64,000 bases of DNA from an uncultured Atopobium sp. (GTDB lineage Bacteria > Actinomycetota > Coriobacteriia > Coriobacteriales > Atopobiaceae). Position numbers and translations under genes: made by a program. The stretch is taken from NCBI GenBank assembly GCA_938041635.1, contig CALIAD010000047.1, positions 1 to 64,000 on the forward strand. Direction: 5' to 3'. The notes below the pieces were generated by a model. The model did no database searches. It was not told the origin of the DNA and saw only the letters and a list, made by a program, of their open reading frames with translations. Of this stretch, positions 24,652 through 33,920 are shown one piece after another (position 1 is the stretch's first letter; every line of letters begins with the position of its first letter).

Positions 24652-26301
24652 ATGACCAAGCACATATTTGTAACAGGTGGCGTTGTTTCCTCTCTTGGAA
24701 AAGGAATCACTGCTGCATCTCTCGGCCGACTTCTTAAGGCTCGTGGCTATAAGGTCATGATGCAAAAAGCTGACCCATATCTCAATGTTGACCCAGGCAC
24801 TATGAGTCCTTTCCAGCATGGTGAGGTTTTTGTCACTGAGGACGGTAAAGAGACTGACCTTGACCTTGGTCATTATGAGCGCTTTATTGACGAGAATCTT
24901 ACCAGGGAGTCTAACTTCACCACTGGTCTCATTTATCAGTCTTTGATTCAGCGTGAGCGCGCTGGAGACTTCCTTGGCGGTACAGTTCAGGTAATTCCTC
25001 ATGTAACTGATGCAATTAAGGCTCGTTTTGCTCGCATTGAAGAGGTTACTAATGCTGATGTAGTCATCACAGAGCTTGGTGGCACTATTGGTGATATTGA
25101 GTCACAGCCTTTTGTTGAGGCAATTCGCCAGTTTAGAAAAGAGCGTGGCGCAAGCAACGTTGCTATTATTCACGTTAGCCTTGTTCCTTATATTGCTGCT
25201 GCTCATGAGGTCAAGACTAAGCCTACGCAGCACTCCGTAAAAGAGCTTCGTTCCCTTGGCATTCAGCCAGACTTCATCGTGTGCCGTTCTAGCCATTCTG
25301 TGGATGAATCTATTCGCGAGAAAATCGCTAATTTCTGCGACGTTGATGCAGATTGCGTTTTTGAGAACAATGATCTGCCTTCAATTTACGATGTTCCAGC
25401 ACACCTGGCAGCACAGGGATTTGACAAAAAGGTACTTGAGCGTCTTGGTCTTGAAGTCCGTCCAAGTGATCTTGGCAGCTGGGAAGCATTTACTACTGCT
25501 ATGCATAAGGCAAATGCACTTGAAGACGCAACAAGAATTTATGTTGTCGGCAAGTATACGCAGCTGCCTGATGCTTACCTTTCTGTTATTGAGGCACTTC
25601 ACCACTCTGGTATTTTCTATGGCAGGCACGTTGATATCCGCCTGGTAAATGGTGAAGAGCTGACAGAAGAAGACGTAGAGCAGGAGCTTGCTGGTGCGGA
25701 CGGCATTTTGGTTCCTGGCGGCTTTGGTCTTCGCGGCGTAGAGGGCAAGATGGTTGCTATTCGTCGTGCTCGTGAGCTCAAGATTCCTTACCTTGGTGTT
25801 TGCCTTGGCATGCAGATGGCTGTTACTGAGTTTGCTCGTGACGTCTGCGGCATGGAGGGCGCAAATTCAGCAGAGTTTGGTCCAGATACTCCATATCCTG
25901 TCATCGATCTTATGCCTGATCAGGAGGATATTACTGACAAGGGCGGTACCATGCGCCTTGGTTCTTATCCTTGTAAGGTTGTCGAGGGAACTCTTGCACA
26001 CGAGGCATATGGCAACAACTTGGTTTACGAGCGTCATCGTCACCGCTATGAGGTAAGCAACGTATTCCGTAATCAGCTTGTTGAGGCTGGTCTGGTAGTT
26101 TCTGGTGTTTCTCCAGACGATCGCCTTGTAGAGATGATTGAGCTTCCAGAGTCTGTTCACCCTTGGTTTGTTGCAAGTCAGGCACACCCAGAGTTTAAGA
26201 GCCGTCCAACTCATCCTGCACCTTTGTTCCGTGAGTTTGCACGTGCAGCAATCGCTCATCATGAGGGTGTTGACCGTCATGATGTAAACCAGTCTCTCTA
26301 A
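24652..26301 (+). CDS. pyrG: CTP synthase
   Basis: A 549-residue glutamine-dependent CTP synthase. The N-terminal synthetase domain starts [22 protein letters not shown] with its P-loop and has [17 protein letters not shown]. The C-terminal class I glutamine amidotransferase domain has the cysteine in YLGVCLGMQ and the His/Glu pair in [12 protein letters not shown]. It converts UTP and glutamine to CTP. The ribosome site is inside a hairpin, pointing to translational control, possibly by CTP level. The gene is followed by xerD after 27 bases. Confidence 0.97.
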   Translation: MTKHIFVTGGVVSSLGKGITAASLGRLLKARGYKVMMQKADPYLNVDPGTMSPFQHGEVFVTEDGKETDLDLGHYERFIDENLTRESNFTTGLIYQSLIQRERAGDFLGGTVQVIPHVTDAIKARFARIEEVTNADVVITELGGTIGDIESQPFVEAIRQFRKERGASNVAIIHVSLVPYIAAAHEVKTKPTQHSVKELRSLGIQPDFIVCRSSHSVDESIREKIANFCDVDADCVFENNDLPSIYDVPAHLAAQGFDKKVLERLGLEVRPSDLGSWEAFTTAMHKANALEDATRIYVVGKYTQLPDAYLSVIEALHHSGIFYGRHVDIRLVNGEELTEEDVEQELAGADGILVPGGFGLRGVEGKMVAIRRARELKIPYLGVCLGMQMAVTEFARDVCGMEGANSAEFGPDTPYPVIDLMPDQEDITDKGGTMRLGSYPCKVVEGTLAHEAYGNNLVYERHRHRYEVSNVFRNQLVEAGLVVSGVSPDDRLVEMIELPESVHPWFVASQAHPEFKSRPTHPAPLFREFARAAIAHHEGVDRHDVNQSL

Positions 26302-26328
26302 GCAGAATTTTACTAGGGAAGAATACGT

Positions 26329-27237
26329 ATGGACCTCGCTCAGGCGCGTACAGAATTTTTAGCGTACGTTGCTGTTGAGCGAGGTCTTTCTGTAAATACG
26401 CTTGATGCCTATACCAGAGATTTAGAGGGTTATTTGCTTTGGCTGAATGGCAAAAAAATTACTTTGCCCAACCAAGTGACTCGCTCAGATGTTGAAGAGT
26501 ACATAGGCTCTCTTAGAGATTTAGGTATGGCTCCAGCTTCGGTTGAGCGCCACACTGCGGCACTTAGAAACTTTCACAAGTTTATGGCTGTTGAGCAAAT
26601 TTGTGAGTCATCTCCAGCAGAAGATTTACCTACCGCAGCAAGAATTCAAAGGCTTCCTGATGTTATTTCTCAAGAGAATGCAGAAGAGCTGCTTGATCAG
26701 CCGTTCCCTAATTCGCCTCTAGGTATTCGCGATAGAGCCATACTTGAGTTGCTGTATGGATGCGGTCTTCGTGTGTCTGAGCTTTGCGATCTTGAGGTTC
26801 GGGGTGTCCTTCTAGAAGATGAACTCTTGCGTGTTTTTGGTAAGGGTTCCAAAGAGCGCGTAGTCCCTGTGTTGGGCTCTGCGTATCGTGCGCTTAAAGC
26901 ATATCTTTATGAGGCTCGCTCGCTTTTGCTTAAGCATGGTCAAGTATCCGAGGTGTTTGTAAACGCCAGAGGTGGACGCATTTCTCGCCAGTCGGTACAT
27001 AAACTGGTGGCAAATTACGGCAGGGTAGTGGGGATTGAAGGTTTGCATCCTCACACACTGCGCCACAGTTTTGCCACACACCTTCTAGAGGGTGGCGCTG
27101 ATCTTCGCTCGGTGCAGGAGCTTTTGGGACACGTTGATATTTCAACCACGCAGCTCTATACGCACGTAGATAGGTCGCACATTAGAGACGTATACCTTGA
27201 GGCTCACCCAAGAGCCCACGTTCACGCGGACAAATAA
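26329..27237 (+). CDS. xerD: Tyrosine recombinase XerD
   Basis: A 302-residue tyrosine recombinase with an N-terminal SAM-like core-binding domain (about 1-95) and the catalytic domain with R in CGLRVSELCDL, K, HTLRHSFATHLL, GHVDISTTQLYTH with the nucleophile tyrosine. It resolves chromosome dimers at dif; only one Xer protein is encoded here. GGGAAG precedes the ATG. A G-rich tandem repeat begins five bases after the stop. XerD rather than XerC is chosen from length and context, so that part is less certain. Confidence 0.88.
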   Translation: MDLAQARTEFLAYVAVERGLSVNTLDAYTRDLEGYLLWLNGKKITLPNQVTRSDVEEYIGSLRDLGMAPASVERHTAALRNFHKFMAVEQICESSPAEDLPTAARIQRLPDVISQENAEELLDQPFPNSPLGIRDRAILELLYGCGLRVSELCDLEVRGVLLEDELLRVFGKGSKERVVPVLGSAYRALKAYLYEARSLLLKHGQVSEVFVNARGGRISRQSVHKLVANYGRVVGIEGLHPHTLRHSFATHLLEGGADLRSVQELLGHVDISTTQLYTHVDRSHIRDVYLEAHPRAHVHADK

Positions 27238-27241
27238 TCGC

Positions 27242-27296
27242 GCTTGACGCAAGTGCTGGACAAGTGTGGGACAAGCGTGGGACAGGTGTGGGGCAA
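27242..27296 (+). repeat. Array of 11-bp tandem direct repeats downstream of xerD
   Basis: Four close copies of an 11-bp unit near GTGTGGGACAA lie head to tail at 27253-27263, 27264-27274, 27275-27285 and 27286-27296. A degenerate fifth copy precedes them at 27242-27252. The plus strand is G-rich. The 11-bp step places each copy on the same face of the helix, as in protein-binding arrays. Confidence 0.75.
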
Positions 27297-27426
27297 AGTG
27301 GTGACTGCGTAAAAGCAAGGTGGGTGTTTTGTTTGAGCAACGTGTGATTTTCGCCACGAGTTCACCACAATTTCCTCAAAAATTTTCACTTCATAAAAAA
27401 ATTAATAAATTGAGTCCAAGACTAAG

Positions 27427-27458
27427 AAAATCCGTTCTTTTGTAGTTCGGATTTTTTT
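27427..27458 (+). terminator. Rho-independent terminator between xerD and mraZ
   Basis: AAAATCCG (27427-27434) pairs with CGGATTTT (27448-27455) across a 13-base loop, with T residues running to 27458. It separates the pyrG-xerD transcript from the dcw cluster. Between it and the MraZ operator (27459-27535) I see only AT-rich DNA. Confidence 0.8.
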
Positions 27459-27535
27459 AAACACTACATATTGTGGTCAAAATGTCATATCTCATATTTT
27501 CGTTAAACCCCAGCTAGACCATAAGAAAAATACTT

Positions 27536-27570
27536 GGTGTTGGAAAGTGTTTTCTAGTGTGTGTAAGTGT
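27536..27570 (+). promoter_or_regulatory. MraZ operator: four (A/G)GTGT repeats at 10-bp spacing
   Basis: GGTGT (27536), AGTGT (27546), AGTGT (27556) and AGTGT (27566) recur exactly every 10 bases with five-base spacers, the architecture of MraZ boxes. A candidate -10, TATATT, follows at 27581-27586, so MraZ bound here would block the dcw promoter. Confidence 0.7.
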
Positions 27571-27621
27571 CGGAATGAGTTATATTTATTCCACGTTCAA
27601 TCGACGGACTATGCCCAAGCA

Positions 27622-27661
27622 TTGCCGCGCACACACAACACAAACACAGCCCGCGCGGCAA
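27622..27661 (+). other. GC-rich hairpin in the mraZ 5' leader
   Basis: TTGCCGCGC (27622-27630) pairs perfectly with GCGCGGCAA (27653-27661), leaving a 22-base, CA-rich, unstructured loop. No T tract follows, and the mraZ ribosome site lies about 18 bases further on. It may stabilise the long polycistronic mRNA. Confidence 0.5.
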
Positions 27662-27687
27662 GGGGCGCCAACGTGAAAGGGGGAGAC

Positions 27688-28122
27688 ATGCTTACTGGTC
27701 AGTATCAGCGCTCGCTGGACTCCAAGATTCGCGTGACTCTTCCTGCACCTCAGCGCAAGCAGCTTGGCGATGTCGTCATCTTGCTCCGTCGACAGGACGC
27801 GCTTTACGGCTACTCACCTGAGGCGTATGAGGCTTGGATTGCAAGTCTGAACCTCAACCCAAGGAACCGCGACGACGTCACAGCACTTCGCATGTTGAAC
27901 GCAGCAGCAACAACCGTCGACATTGACTCGGCCGGCCGCGTTGCTCTGGGAAAGATTGACGAGTCCGATCCACAGGCTAGGGAGAAGCTCCAGCTTGACC
28001 GCGACGTCACCATTGTCGGTAACGGCGACCACTTTGAGATTTGGAACACCAACAAGTGGAACAGCCTCTTCTCGGCAGATGACCGCGTTGCAACGCTCGA
28101 GGACCTCATCTTTGGCGCCTAG
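27688..28122 (+). CDS. mraZ: Transcriptional regulator MraZ
   Basis: A 144-residue protein with two SpoVT/AbrB-like repeats: MLTGQYQRSLDSKIRVTLPAPQR at the start and VDIDSAGRVALGK near residues 73-87, each with the conserved D..GR/K core. MraZ represses the dcw cluster by binding repeated boxes at its own promoter. AAGGGGGAGA precedes the ATG at 27688; the frame is open upstream but without a ribosome site. The usual order mraZ-rsmH-ftsL-ftsI follows. Confidence 0.93.
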   Translation: MLTGQYQRSLDSKIRVTLPAPQRKQLGDVVILLRRQDALYGYSPEAYEAWIASLNLNPRNRDDVTALRMLNAAATTVDIDSAGRVALGKIDESDPQAREKLQLDRDVTIVGNGDHFEIWNTNKWNSLFSADDRVATLEDLIFGA

Positions 28123-28137
28123 TGAGGCGAGAAGATC

Positions 28138-29121
28138 GTGAAGGTAGAAGACGGTAACTTGAAAGTCGAATATCGGCACCAACCAGTAATGCTTGCAGAA
28201 GTGCTGCGCGAGCTGGACCCCAAGCCAGGTGAAGTTGTTTGCGACTGCACCTTGGGAGGAGCGGGTCACACCGTAGAGATGGCAAAGCTGATTGCTCCAG
28301 ACGGTCTTTCCATTGGAATTGACCAGGACGCAATGGCTCATCAAGCAGCAGCTGCTCGCCTGAAGCAAGAAGTACCAAATGCGGAGTTTTTGCCGCTTAA
28401 GGGAAACTTTGGCGACCTCGATGAACTTCTCGTCTCTGCAGAAGTCCTCGGAGTTGACTGTTTCCTCTTTGACATTGGTGTTTCTTCTCCTCAGCTTGAT
28501 ATCCCAGAGCGAGGCTTTTCGTACCACGAAGATGCCCCGTTGGATATGCGAATGGACCCGGGCAAACAAACTCCAACTGCACAAGAGGTCATCAACACCT
28601 ACAACGAAGCCGACCTCGCCCGAATCCTTCGAATTTACGGAGACGAGAAATTTGCCTCACGCATTGCACGACGCATTGTGCAAACGCGAGAAAAGCGTCC
28701 CATCCAAACGACGCTTGAACTTGTTGAGGTAATTAAGGCGGCAATTCCCGCAGCAGCGCGTCGTCACGGCGGACATCCCGCCAGAAAGACGTTCCAAGCA
28801 CTTCGTATTGAAGTGAACCATGAGCTTGAGGTTTTGGAGCGCGGACTACGCTCTGCAATTGCCTGGGCTAATCCAGGAGGCAGGATTTGCGTTATCTCGT
28901 ATCACTCGCTTGAAGATCGCATTGTCAAGCACGTGTTCTCCGAGCTCAGTCAAGGTTGTATCTGCCCGCCAGACCTTCCGGTTTGTATGTGCGGTCAAGT
29001 GCCGATAGTTGACGTGATTACGCGCAAACCTCTTGTGGCTACTCCAGAAGAGATAGAGCGCAACCCAAGGGCGAGAAGTGCCCTAATGAGGGTAGCGGTT
29101 AAACGCGACCCAGAGAAATGA
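28138..29121 (+). CDS. rsmH: 16S rRNA m4C1402 methyltransferase
   Basis: A 327-residue RsmH (MraW) that methylates N4 of C1402 in 16S rRNA. Features are HQPVML near residue 14, the SAM-binding CTLGGAGHT, FDIGVSSPQLD, DMRMD, and the C-terminal VISYHSLEDRIVK. A short Cys cluster, CICPPDLPVCMCG, is present, as in many RsmH proteins. The start is GTG at 28138; the GGCGAGAAG word lies immediately upstream and overlaps where the ribosome site should be. Confidence 0.94.
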   Translation: MKVEDGNLKVEYRHQPVMLAEVLRELDPKPGEVVCDCTLGGAGHTVEMAKLIAPDGLSIGIDQDAMAHQAAAARLKQEVPNAEFLPLKGNFGDLDELLVSAEVLGVDCFLFDIGVSSPQLDIPERGFSYHEDAPLDMRMDPGKQTPTAQEVINTYNEADLARILRIYGDEKFASRIARRIVQTREKRPIQTTLELVEVIKAAIPAAARRHGGHPARKTFQALRIEVNHELEVLERGLRSAIAWANPGGRICVISYHSLEDRIVKHVFSELSQGCICPPDLPVCMCGQVPIVDVITRKPLVATPEEIERNPRARSALMRVAVKRDPEK

Positions 29122-29179
29122 AGTACCCCATAGCACTTGTTGCTTGTTGTTAAGAAGTTTTTGAAGGGATTGAAGTTTA

Positions 29180-29599
29180 ATGGCACGTTACGGATCAGAA
29201 GCTGTAGCACGCACAACTCAGTTTGAGCATGAGTACGCTCCTGAACAGAGCACTCGCACATCTTTTGAGGTTGTCCCTGGTGGCGGCCTTGATGCTGATG
29301 CTCGCCGTGGCGTAAGCAGCCAGTTCATCCAGCGTGTCAAGCTTATTGCTGTTGCTGCAGCACTATTCCTGACACTTGGTGTTGTCCGTATTGGTATCTC
29401 TACCGCTACGGTTTCTACTCTTCAGGCTAATAACGTCATCAGAAATGAAATGCGCGCAACAACTGCAACTAACGATTCCCTGCGCGTTTCTCGCTCCCTG
29501 CTTGCAAGCACAACACGCATTGAGCGCATTGCTACTCAGAATTATGGTATGACTCTTGAGACAAATCGTCCTGTTGTAGATGTAAGCAACAACGCTTAG
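29180..29599 (+). CDS. FtsL-like cell division protein
   Basis: A 139-residue bitopic protein between rsmH and ftsI, the normal place of ftsL. It has a hydrophilic N-terminal tail of about 52 residues, one membrane helix near 53-73, then a short coiled-coil-like region ending with RIERIATQNYGMTLE, the typical FtsL tail. FtsL pairs with DivIC/FtsB and FtsQ in the divisome. Sequence identity in this family is low, so the call rests on architecture and position. Confidence 0.8.
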   Translation: MARYGSEAVARTTQFEHEYAPEQSTRTSFEVVPGGGLDADARRGVSSQFIQRVKLIAVAAALFLTLGVVRIGISTATVSTLQANNVIRNEMRATTATNDSLRVSRSLLASTTRIERIATQNYGMTLETNRPVVDVSNNA

Positions 29600-29615
29600 G
29601 CGTAAAATATACGTT

Positions 29616-31415
29616 GTGAGTACGCAGAATCGACATACTCGCGCATCGCGCAGAAAAACTCCGGAGGCCTCGTACGACGAGGCCTCTCGTGTGCATTTTC
29701 GTGGTCATCGTGGTAGCAGCGGTGGCTCGGATGGTGTTGGCCCTGAAGGTAGACTCCGTCGCGTAGCAGCTGCTATGGCCATTATGGTGGCAATTGTTGT
29801 TCTTAGGCTTGCTTGGCTGCAAATCTTTACGGCAGCAGATCTTGCAAAGGGAGCCGAGAATAACCGCACCAACGATATTGTCTTGCACGCTCGTCGCGGC
29901 ACCATTTACGACCGCAACGGCAATGTCTTAGCCATGAGCGTTGACTGCAAAGACATCTATGCCAATCCTTCAGAGATTAAAGACGCAAGCTCCGTAGCTC
30001 AGGTTTTTGCCTCGTTCTTAGGCGGAAGCCCTTCAGACTACCTTGGAGACCTGCAGCAAGACACAACATTTGTCTACGTGCGTCGTCGTGTTGACACTGA
30101 TACTGCTTCTAAGATTGAAAAAGCACTTGACGAGAAAAACCTCAAGGGCGTCTATTTTGTTAATAACACCAAGCGTGTCTATCCCTATGGCAACGTTGGC
30201 GTTCAGATTCTGGGCTTTGTAAACGCAGACAACGAGGGCGCTTCTGGCCTTGAGTATTACTACAACGATATCCTTGCAGGTACTAATGGTCACATGATTG
30301 TTGAGACCGGAGCTGGTGGTACGCCAATTGCTGGCGGCACATCAAATATTACTGAGGCACAAAATGGACAGGACATTGTTCTTTCCATTGACATTGAGCT
30401 GCAGAAGAAGGCGGAAGAGCAGCTTACTGCCGCAGTTAAAGACATTGAAGCCCAGCAGGGTGGCTCAATCATGGCTATGAATCCTCGTACCGGAGAAATC
30501 TATGCCGCTGCTTCGTACCCTCTGCCAGATTTTAAGAGCGATAACGGCGTTGACTACGAATCCCTCAACCTCAAGCTCGTCTCAAGTATCTATGAGCCTG
30601 GCTCGGTATTTAAGGTAATTACCACCTCAATTGGTGTAGACAACAACCTCTTTGGTCCGAATTCAACCTTCAACATTCCAACCGAGCTCAAGGTTGGCGA
30701 TAACAAGGTTACCGACGATGATTGGCGTACCAGCGCCATGGACATGAGCGTAAGAGAGATGCTCAGACGTTCCTCTAACGTTGGTATGGCCTTCCTCGAG
30801 ACGCAGCTCATAGGTGATGAGCGTTTTGCAGCAGGAATTGATAAGTTTGGTATAGGTCACACCACAGGCATTGACTTCCCTGGTGAGGCCACAGGAATTG
30901 TCCGCTCTCTGGACGAATATGAAGGTCCAACCGGCGGAAACATGGCGTTTGGCCAGGGTCTTGCAATTCCATTTATCCAGGTCATTCGCGCATATACCGC
31001 TGTTGCTAATAAGGGAACTATGGTGACTCCACACTTTATGGTTTCTAAGGGCGGTCAAGAGGTTACCTGGCCTACTAAAGACGTTATTTCCGCCTCCACA
31101 GCTTCGGCCGAGCTTGACATGATGACCACCGTTGTCAAAGAGGGTACCGGTGTTCGTGCAGGTATCTATGGCTATACTGTTGCTGGTAAAACAGGTACGG
31201 GCCAGCAGGTTGTGGAAGAAACCGGCTCGTATGGCGAGAATTCCGGTTTTGTTGCTTCCTTCTGCGGTATCGTGAATCCATCAGAATCTGATTTGATGGT
31301 TTACGTTGGACTTAACGATACCCACCAGCTTGCATCGCAGTCTGCCGCTGTGGTCTTCTCGCAATTTGCAAAAGACGCAGCTACACGCCTTAATATTCAA
31401 CCAATCAATAACTAG
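29616..31415 (+). CDS. ftsI: Septal penicillin-binding protein (class B transpeptidase)
   Basis: A 599-residue class B PBP: basic cytoplasmic tail (about 1-48), one membrane helix (49-70), the pedestal domain starting ARRGTIYDRNGNVLAMS, and a transpeptidase domain with SxxK in EPGSVFKV, SxN in RRSSNVG and KTG in VAGKTGTGQQ. It crosslinks septal peptidoglycan with FtsW. No PASTA domains follow. The start is GTG at 29616 with no clear ribosome site. murF follows after eight bases; murE, often here, is missing. Confidence 0.92.
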   Translation: MSTQNRHTRASRRKTPEASYDEASRVHFRGHRGSSGGSDGVGPEGRLRRVAAAMAIMVAIVVLRLAWLQIFTAADLAKGAENNRTNDIVLHARRGTIYDRNGNVLAMSVDCKDIYANPSEIKDASSVAQVFASFLGGSPSDYLGDLQQDTTFVYVRRRVDTDTASKIEKALDEKNLKGVYFVNNTKRVYPYGNVGVQILGFVNADNEGASGLEYYYNDILAGTNGHMIVETGAGGTPIAGGTSNITEAQNGQDIVLSIDIELQKKAEEQLTAAVKDIEAQQGGSIMAMNPRTGEIYAAASYPLPDFKSDNGVDYESLNLKLVSSIYEPGSVFKVITTSIGVDNNLFGPNSTFNIPTELKVGDNKVTDDDWRTSAMDMSVREMLRRSSNVGMAFLETQLIGDERFAAGIDKFGIGHTTGIDFPGEATGIVRSLDEYEGPTGGNMAFGQGLAIPFIQVIRAYTAVANKGTMVTPHFMVSKGGQEVTWPTKDVISASTASAELDMMTTVVKEGTGVRAGIYGYTVAGKTGTGQQVVEETGSYGENSGFVASFCGIVNPSESDLMVYVGLNDTHQLASQSAAVVFSQFAKDAATRLNIQPINN

Positions 31416-31423
31416 GAGAGCTC

Positions 31424-32860
31424 ATGGTTAAGCTTTCGGTTGAACAGATAGTCGCAGCTACTCATGCTCAGCTGCTTCACCGCGGAACCCGCGAGGTTGC
31501 TGGTTCAGCAGTCATTGACTCCCGTGAGGTTCAGAAGGGCTCGCTCTTCGTGGCCTTCGCTGGCGAGAAGGTCAATGGAAACTCCTATCTCTTATCTGCT
31601 GCCCAGGCGGGCGCTGCTGTTGTTGTGGCATCTGAGCCTGTAGCAGACAATCTGCTCGACAACCTGGCCGCCACAGGAGTCAGCGTTCTTGAAGCCGCTG
31701 ACGATGACTGTGAGGCGTTTCTGCTGGCTCTTGCCGCTGCTTGGCGAGAAGCCCATCCAAATTGGCTGGTTGTAGGTGTAACCGGATCAGTTGGTAAAAC
31801 TACTACCAAAGAAATGCTTCGTCGTGGCATCGGCGCTACCCGCCGTGTGCATGCTACCGCCGGTAACCACAACAACCTTATTGGCCTGCCACTTACGGTA
31901 CTTTCTACTCCAGAGGATACCGAGGTGCTTGTGCTTGAGCTGGGCATGAATCACGCCGGCGAGATTACCAGGCTCACCTCGGTTGCTCGTCCAACAGTGG
32001 CAGTCATTACCAACGTTGGTACCAGCCACATTGGTCTTCTCGGCAGCAGAGAAAACATTGCGCGCGCCAAGGCAGAGATTGTCTCGGGCATGCGCGCATT
32101 TGACTCAATTGAACCTACGCTTATTCAGGCTTCGGCGGGGGACTACACCAAGTTCATTGCAGATGAGTTTGCTCGCCCTGCTTGCGTTGTTTGCAAGACA
32201 GTGGGCGCCACAGAAGCTGACGTCATGAGCGCACAGCAGGTCACTCTTGACGAAGAGGGCCTCCCAACTGCCACTATATTTGCTGCATCTGGCTGGTCAC
32301 GCACGGTAACCCTTGAGGTACCAGGGCGCGTTGTTGTCGACGACCTTCTTTTGGCACTTGAGGCTATAGAGACGCTTGGTCTTGACCTTGACGCTGCTGC
32401 AGAGGCTATTGAGCAAATGCCTGCCACTCGTATGCGTCTTTCGGTTCTTGACGCAACCTGTGGTGCCAAGATTATTGACGATTCTTACAACGCAAGCCCT
32501 AACTCAACAGCTGCAGCGCTTGACGTGTTGATGCAGATGCCAGCGGAGGGTCGCCGTATTGCTCTTATCGGAGAGATTGGCGAGCTTGGACCAGAGGAGA
32601 AGCGCCTCCACGGTTATGTGGGTGCTTACATTGCCGCTAAGAACCCAGATCTTGTTGCCTTTGTTGGCACGGGAGCCGCGCGTGAAATGGTTGAAGCTGC
32701 ACGCGTCATGGGTTTCTCGGAAGATAAAATTGAACAGTTCAGCGATGTCAACGAAGCACTTACCGTGCTCGGACCAGTACTTGCGCAAGGAGACGTTCTT
32801 CTCGCCAAGGCATCTAGGTCTGCTCAGCTTGATATTTTTGTAAAAGGAGTTACCGAGTAA
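31424..32860 (+). CDS. murF: UDP-MurNAc-tripeptide--D-Ala-D-Ala ligase
   Basis: A 478-residue Mur ligase that adds the D-Ala-D-Ala dipeptide to the cytoplasmic precursor. The three domains are visible: the N-terminal substrate domain with VIDSREVQKGSLFVAFAGE, the ATP-binding GVTGSVGKTTTKEML with TAGNHNN and ELGMNHAGEI, and the C-terminal part with IIDDSYNASPNS. AGGAGAG precedes the ATG. The stop overlaps the mraY start (TAATG). Confidence 0.95.
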   Translation: MVKLSVEQIVAATHAQLLHRGTREVAGSAVIDSREVQKGSLFVAFAGEKVNGNSYLLSAAQAGAAVVVASEPVADNLLDNLAATGVSVLEAADDDCEAFLLALAAAWREAHPNWLVVGVTGSVGKTTTKEMLRRGIGATRRVHATAGNHNNLIGLPLTVLSTPEDTEVLVLELGMNHAGEITRLTSVARPTVAVITNVGTSHIGLLGSRENIARAKAEIVSGMRAFDSIEPTLIQASAGDYTKFIADEFARPACVVCKTVGATEADVMSAQQVTLDEEGLPTATIFAASGWSRTVTLEVPGRVVVDDLLLALEAIETLGLDLDAAAEAIEQMPATRMRLSVLDATCGAKIIDDSYNASPNSTAAALDVLMQMPAEGRRIALIGEIGELGPEEKRLHGYVGAYIAAKNPDLVAFVGTGAAREMVEAARVMGFSEDKIEQFSDVNEALTVLGPVLAQGDVLLAKASRSAQLDIFVKGVTE

Positions 32861-33891
32861 TGTTTTACCAGACTATTTACCCAACATACCAGGTGTTTGT
32901 TGCGCTTGGTGTCTCCTGCATCATCACTTTGGTCTTAATGCCACTCTTTATCAAACTGATGAAGAAAGAAGGAGTTGGTCAGCAGGTTCGCGCTGACGGC
33001 CCTCAGCAACACCTGGTCAAGCAGGGAACTCCTACTATGGGCGGCGTCGTTATGCTGGTAAGCATTGTGCTGACCTGTATTGCACTTGCTCAGTGGAACA
33101 CCGACCTCATTCTTGCCATGGCAGCGATGCTGCTCACAGGCTCGCTTGGTCTTCTGGACGATATCGAGTCTGTTGCCCACGGTAGAAGCCTTGGTCTCAC
33201 CGCATCTCAGAAGATGGCTGGACTCATTACTATCTCTGTGGCATTTTGCCTGGCAGCAGTTAACATTTGGGGCATTACGCCCATTATTGCGTTCCCCGGT
33301 GGCCTTGATATCAATCTGGGTATCCTTACTACTACCGTCAATTTAGGCGGAAACATTATTTCTATCCCTTGGCTGTATCTTTTCTTTGTCTTTTTGCTCA
33401 TGGCAGGCCTCTCCAACGCTGTTAACCTGACTGACGGCCTTGATGGCCTGGCTGGTGGCTGCGTTATGGTTGTCATGATTTTTATGGCTGCGGTAGCTTT
33501 CCGCTATGGCGAGAGTAGCCTTGCTGTTTTTGCCGCATCTATCGCAGGCGCTTGTATTGGTTTTTTGTGGTTTAACAGCTATCCTGCAAGCATTTTTATG
33601 GGAGACACCGGCTCTCTTGCCTGGGGCGCTGCCTTTGCGGCCCTGGCCGTTCTTACCAAGACCGAGGTAATTTCCCTGGTCATGGGCGGTCTTTTTATCA
33701 TCGAGGCACTGTCCGTTATCATTCAGGTTGTCAGCTACAAGGCAACTAAAAAGCGCGTATTCTTGATGGCTCCACTGCACCATCATTTTGAGAAACTTGG
33801 CTGGAACGAGACAAAAGTAGTCTTTAGATTCTGGATTATTTCCGGCGCATTTGCTGCTCTGGGCTTTGCTCTGTACTTCCAGCTTCACTAA
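32860..33891 (+). CDS. mraY: Phospho-MurNAc-pentapeptide transferase (lipid I synthase)
   Basis: A 343-residue polytopic enzyme that joins UDP-MurNAc-pentapeptide to undecaprenyl phosphate. It has about ten membrane helices and the motifs QHLVKQGTPTMGG, LDDIE (the conserved Asp pair), NLTDGLDGLAGG, FMGDTGSLAWG and MAPLHHHFEKLGWNE. Its ATG overlaps the murF stop. murD follows after a 29-base gap with its own ribosome site. Confidence 0.96.
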   Translation: MFYQTIYPTYQVFVALGVSCIITLVLMPLFIKLMKKEGVGQQVRADGPQQHLVKQGTPTMGGVVMLVSIVLTCIALAQWNTDLILAMAAMLLTGSLGLLDDIESVAHGRSLGLTASQKMAGLITISVAFCLAAVNIWGITPIIAFPGGLDINLGILTTTVNLGGNIISIPWLYLFFVFLLMAGLSNAVNLTDGLDGLAGGCVMVVMIFMAAVAFRYGESSLAVFAASIAGACIGFLWFNSYPASIFMGDTGSLAWGAAFAALAVLTKTEVISLVMGGLFIIEALSVIIQVVSYKATKKRVFLMAPLHHHFEKLGWNETKVVFRFWIISGAFAALGFALYFQLH

Positions 33892-33920
33892 AGATATTGC
33901 TCTGAGAAAGGATCGCTTGC

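Noticed and set aside
27242..27296. CRISPR array or DnaA-box cluster
   Set aside because: Units are 11 bp with no spacers, so it is not a CRISPR. GTGTGGGACAA does not match the DnaA box TTATCCACA in either orientation.
27814..28584. 256-codon minus-strand frame across mraZ and rsmH
   Set aside because: It spans two real genes on the other strand and shows no protein signature.
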